A stretch of 64,000 nt of DNA from Epiperipatus broadwayi (lineage: Eukaryota; Onychophora; Udeonychophora; Euonychophora; Peripatidae), in the NCBI GenBank assembly GCA_028023455.1, contig JAQFVV010000968.1:62001-126000 (forward strand). The letters run 5' to 3'. Both the position numbers and the translations under genes were made by a program. Shown in pieces: positions 60,301 to 64,000 of this stretch (positions within the stretch are counted from its first letter, which is position 1; every line of letters starts with the position of its first letter). The notes under the pieces are model-generated. The model was not told the origin of the DNA. It ran no database searches and was given only the letters and a program-made list of their open reading frames with translations.

Positions 60301-62965
60301 TATTTTTATAATAAATATTTTTGATAATTTTAAATAAGTTAACATTTAAGTGTGATAGTATGAATTTATATTATATTATGCAATGTTTATTTTAATTAGT
60401 GAGCAAGAAGACATCATAAGTGATTAACAAGTTGATATCACTTAGGTAATAGTTGTACATATTGATATGTTATGATGTATTTTTTTTTGCAGATTATCAA
60501 CGAATTATATAATGATAAAGTAGGAATGTTGGGTTATGTGTGAACGCATTTTTTACACACATTAAACATAAGATTAGAATTCATTTATTCTAAGGATATG
60601 CATACTCTTATTTCATATTACTAGTATAATATAACATGATAATAAATAATTATATGATTCTTTTATGAAGAACTTTTAATATTTCTTAGATATTTAAAGT
60701 ATGGATAATAATCATTTTTGTATTGTGTTCAAGAATATTGGATAGGAAAGTAAAGTAACCTTTTTCTTGTTGATTGGTTGAGATCGTTATAATTACGACT
60801 GAATTTTATTTGTTATTTTGACCATGTTAGTATCAATGTCGATGTAGATTTGATAAATCTATATGAAGATTTTATAAGATAGTGACTTGGTAATAATTTT
60901 AAAAACATGAAACCAATGAGATGTTATTAATGTAGGATTTATTATGGGAACAGGAATAAAATGTTATGATCTTATTAAGTATACAGGTACAGTTAACAAT
61001 GCCCTGTAGCTGGTATATTTTATTTGTGGGCTGTGTTTATTTTATATTGAATACTGATGTTCTAGAAAGCTGAAGAAATAGCTTTGACATCGTTGTTGGT
61101 AGCAGAGGTCATTAGACACATAGGTCATGCCTCTATTTTATGGATACACTGCGCCATGATGTCTATCTAATATGTACTATTGAGTGAGACTCTAGTTTCT
61201 TCCCTATGCCTACACATCTATTCGCTATCACGTTTTTTTCCAAAGCAATTACATCGCACAGTATCGTATTTTTAAAAGGAAATAATAAATAATTTAGAAT
61301 TTAAGGGCTGTTATTTAATGAATAAGATAGGTTTGTTTACTTGTGAAGATGAACAGAGCCAATGCAAAATGGAATTAAGAATCAAACTGAATAAAATAAT
61401 AAAGAATCATAGAATATGTCCTATATTTATTTTGAAAATAAAATAAATTTCATGAATGAATGCAAATAAAATGAAGTTGCTCTAAAATTTTAAATAACTT
61501 CAAATATTTTAAAGTTATATAAGTATTGCATATTTTTTTAAAATGGATAATGTAGTAAAACGAAACAGTACAAGATAAGCATAGGAATATTTTGTATTTA
61601 TTTTAATAATTAAGAAGTGCATCAATAATTACAACTATTCCATATTAAAATAATACTAAGTAAGAGATATTGGGTATAATAATATGATTAGCAATGATGT
61701 CCGAGTATTTTATTAATAAACCAACATTGAATATTTTGTTTAACAATGATAACATTTCAAAATGAGAAATTATTTAGTGATAAGACACATATTCGAAATG
61801 TTATTTTTGTATGCTTCGTAACCAAGGTATGCTTTAAAGGAAGCATATTGTAATGATATTTAGTAAGAGATAATATTTAGAATTAATGTAAAGTAATTGT
61901 AGATTTATCATAGAATTTTGACGAAGATAGAAATAGAAAATTGTATTTTTTAAGTCGGAGTGAAGACTTAAATTTATGTTTCATTTATTTGTCTTATGGT
62001 GAATAATACATTTATAATGGTACAAGACTTATTGTACAAATTGTAAATATTAAGTAGATCATTGTTTATTTTATTTGTTGTAATAACATTTTGTTAAACT
62101 TTTTTTTTCAAAATTTGTGTGTTAAGTTTATTTCTTTCCCACCCTGTAAATATTTTAAAAAACAAAGATTTGAACCAAAATATAACATTTTGCACAGAAA
62201 TAAATAAAAGTATTATTTAAGAATTATAATATTTTCTTAAGATTACTTATTTAAGAATATTACATTTTACATTATCTTTATGGTCATAAGTTAATTATTA
62301 TAATATTATGAAGAATTATAATGCTATCCATTGCCACACATATATTTTTTTCAGATTATAAGATACTACCACATAATTATTGCGTTATTATATGAAAGAT
62401 AAAAGATTATATTATTTCTTTATTATTATTATTGTTATTATGGCAAATAAGAATTATAGTGGAGGAAAAGATATGTAAGATTAAATCATACAATGAAGAA
62501 TATTATTATTATTTTTTATTATTGTCATTAGTTAGGTGTGGTGGAGTATGATATCAAATCCCTTATCATGTTTTACTACAGTAATTTTGATTATCTTAAA
62601 GTAGTTTAAGAACCTGAGATTTATTTAAAATTATTTAAAAAAAGATAAGAATTATTGGTATAATTTAATGATTAGTATTGAAGTTAGAATTAGATATTTG
62701 AAAAGTAATAGGGGAGATAGTTCTTGATGAGGTAGTTCTATGAGATATTGGTAATGATCTTTTTTATTGTATCATGAAACCAGATTTAATAAATATTTAT
62801 TTATTATTTATTTATAAAAAAAATATCAATTTGGATGTAGAGAATAAAATATTAATGAAAATTGGGTACTTGTGACTTTTGACCCATGTGGCCACCAAAG
62901 GCGCTGGTCGGGGTCAACCACAAAAATACTTAGAGTAGTGGCCCCAAATCAGCATTGCAAATTTC
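57361..62965. other. A+T-rich DNA without recognisable features
   Basis: No exon, domain or element was recognised on either strand. The open frames at 58463 and 58860 are Lys/Asn/Ile-rich chance frames. A short G-run lies near 60035. Confidence 0.45.
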
Positions 62966-62973
62966 AGCTGAAA

Positions 62974-63225
62974 GGTGGCACTGTTCACAATGTGTAAGCA
63001 CAGGAACATTCCACCAGCTGGCTGGCAGCAAAGCTGCCCACTTGGTGGCGCTGGTCACAGTGCATAAGCCCATTTAGCTTACATCATCTGCTACCAGCAG
63101 ATACCAAGAACCTAGGTGGTGCTGATTGCTGTAAACACATCTAGCTTATGTGTCGTCTGCTAACAGCGACTACCAAGATTCTAGCCCACTACGTGGTGCT
63201 GTTTCTCCATGGTTACACACGGAAA
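62974..63225 (+). repeat. G+C-richer degenerate tandem repeat, about 70-77 bp, 3.3 units
   Basis: Units start at 62974, 63044, 63115 and 63192 with ggtggcactg, ggtggcgctgg, ggtggtgctg and gtggtgctg. Each has a centre like (t)aagc...tagctta and an end like ctaccag/taccaag, including the small palindrome ctgctaccagcag in the second. A further start-like block lies at about 62890. No coding frame. Confidence 0.7.
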
Positions 63226-63397
63226 AACTACGCACTGATAGAGTTTATGTACATACTACTTAAAATATGAATAGCGTATAATGTACAGGTGTGATTAATT
63301 AAGAAGCTACAACTATTTAAATATTCTTTCAAACTTAATAGTATCACATGCTATTTCACAGTTTTATAAATGGATGTATTTTTAAATTTTTTTTTTT

Positions 63398-63433
63398 TTA
63401 AAAATCGATCTTTTTTTTTAATTATTTACTCTA
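63398..63433 (+). repeat. 36-bp direct repeat, copy 1
   Basis: The sequence tttaaaaatcgatc, a T-run and aattatttactcta is repeated at 63610-63646, 212 bp to the right. Confidence 0.85.
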
Positions 63434-63609
63434 TGTCAAAATGTTATATATAAGTCGAGTGGTGAAATTTGCTATCATGGCCGCTTGAATGGCATCATAG
63501 ATTTACATACGAAAGTACGCTATAATTAGACAGGTTTGATAAAATTATCGCGTAGAAATCCTCATAATTATTCATAAAATATTTTATTAATCTATAAGTC
63601 AATTCTAAA

Positions 63610-63646
63610 TTTAAAAATCGATCTTTTTTTTTAATTATTTACTCTA
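63610..63646 (+). repeat. 36-bp direct repeat, copy 2
   Basis: A near-identical partner of 63398-63433. The pair may be the ends of a small element or a local duplication. Confidence 0.85.
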
Positions 63647-64000
63647 AAAGTGGTTTTTTTTTTAAATTAAAAAAAATGTAATTTTTACAACAATCGGTTT
63701 TTTGTTTTAAAAAAAAGCTAATTTTTCCCCCTTCTTTCAAAACTAGAGACATTCTAAAGATAAAATCTAATATATTTAATTAATAGGGGCTTTACTAATG
63801 AATAGCTATGGTCAATTAGTAAATTGGATTGATTTAATAAGACAGAAACTGATATATGATGAATTATATTTATTGACAAATTCATATATACTTGATATAA
63901 CCCATTACTTAGTGTTGGATAATGCACGCAGGCATTTTATTTACTAAACAACATTACTCTAGGCCATTTAGCAAAATAAATTTGTGGCTATTATTTAATT
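63647..64000. other. A+T-rich non-coding DNA
   Basis: Poly-A and poly-T runs; nothing recognised. Confidence 0.4.

Overview
The window is eukaryotic and almost certainly from an invertebrate animal. It is very A+T-rich by eye, has many TA, CT and TG microsatellites, contains almost no intact gene, and is full of degraded retroelements: Penelope-like elements with GIY-YIG endonucleases, an RTE-type LINE, LTR elements and tRNA-derived SINEs. Candidate host exons are short and have normal splice sites. An arthropod or mollusc fits; the sequence alone does not settle the phylum.

Host genes. On the + strand, 3803-3896 looks like a first coding exon: a signal peptide ending at a GTAAGT donor in phase 1. 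Two exons encoding an LDL-receptor class A (LDLa) module follow at 35911-36027 and 39442-39680, both starting in phase 1. Both are broken: the first has a stop in place of a conserved cysteine and has lost its donor, the second is split by a SINE. They lie in a diverged tandem segmental duplication (A about 34070-37440, B about 37440-44700, and a partial third copy C about 52400-53260). A short non-AT-biased exon-like ORF on the - strand (27461-27563) may be the last exon of another gene.

Mobile elements, left to right. A nested cluster at 4578-7990 holds two Penelope-like fragments in opposite orientation, copies of a roughly 220-bp repeat, a 14-bp-period satellite and a compound microsatellite. 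A Penelope remnant at 16905-17045 is followed by a tRNA-like promoter and a hammerhead-like motif. Two copies of one RTE-like LINE are present: an old one at 19975-20985 and a nearly intact one at 28200-31465. A decayed LTR element on the - strand spans about 21885-24841, with a coiled-coil Gag-like region and an integrase C-terminus. A third, 5'-truncated Penelope-like element lies at 32190-34010. A complete LTR insertion with 5-bp target duplication at 40297-43650, - strand, keeps Gag, protease and the integrase tail but has lost reverse transcriptase. A long near-perfect hairpin lies at 45712-45936. Probable solo LTRs in TA tracts lie at 53273-55316 and 55327-56835, and a GC-richer tandem repeat at 62974-63225.

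The parts relate mainly by insertion history. The SINEs have 11- and 16-bp target duplications, as expected for mobilisation by a LINE. The SINE and LTR insertions in copy B can be dated relative to the duplication because copy A has an empty site. Nothing in the last 7 kb apart from repeats looks coding.
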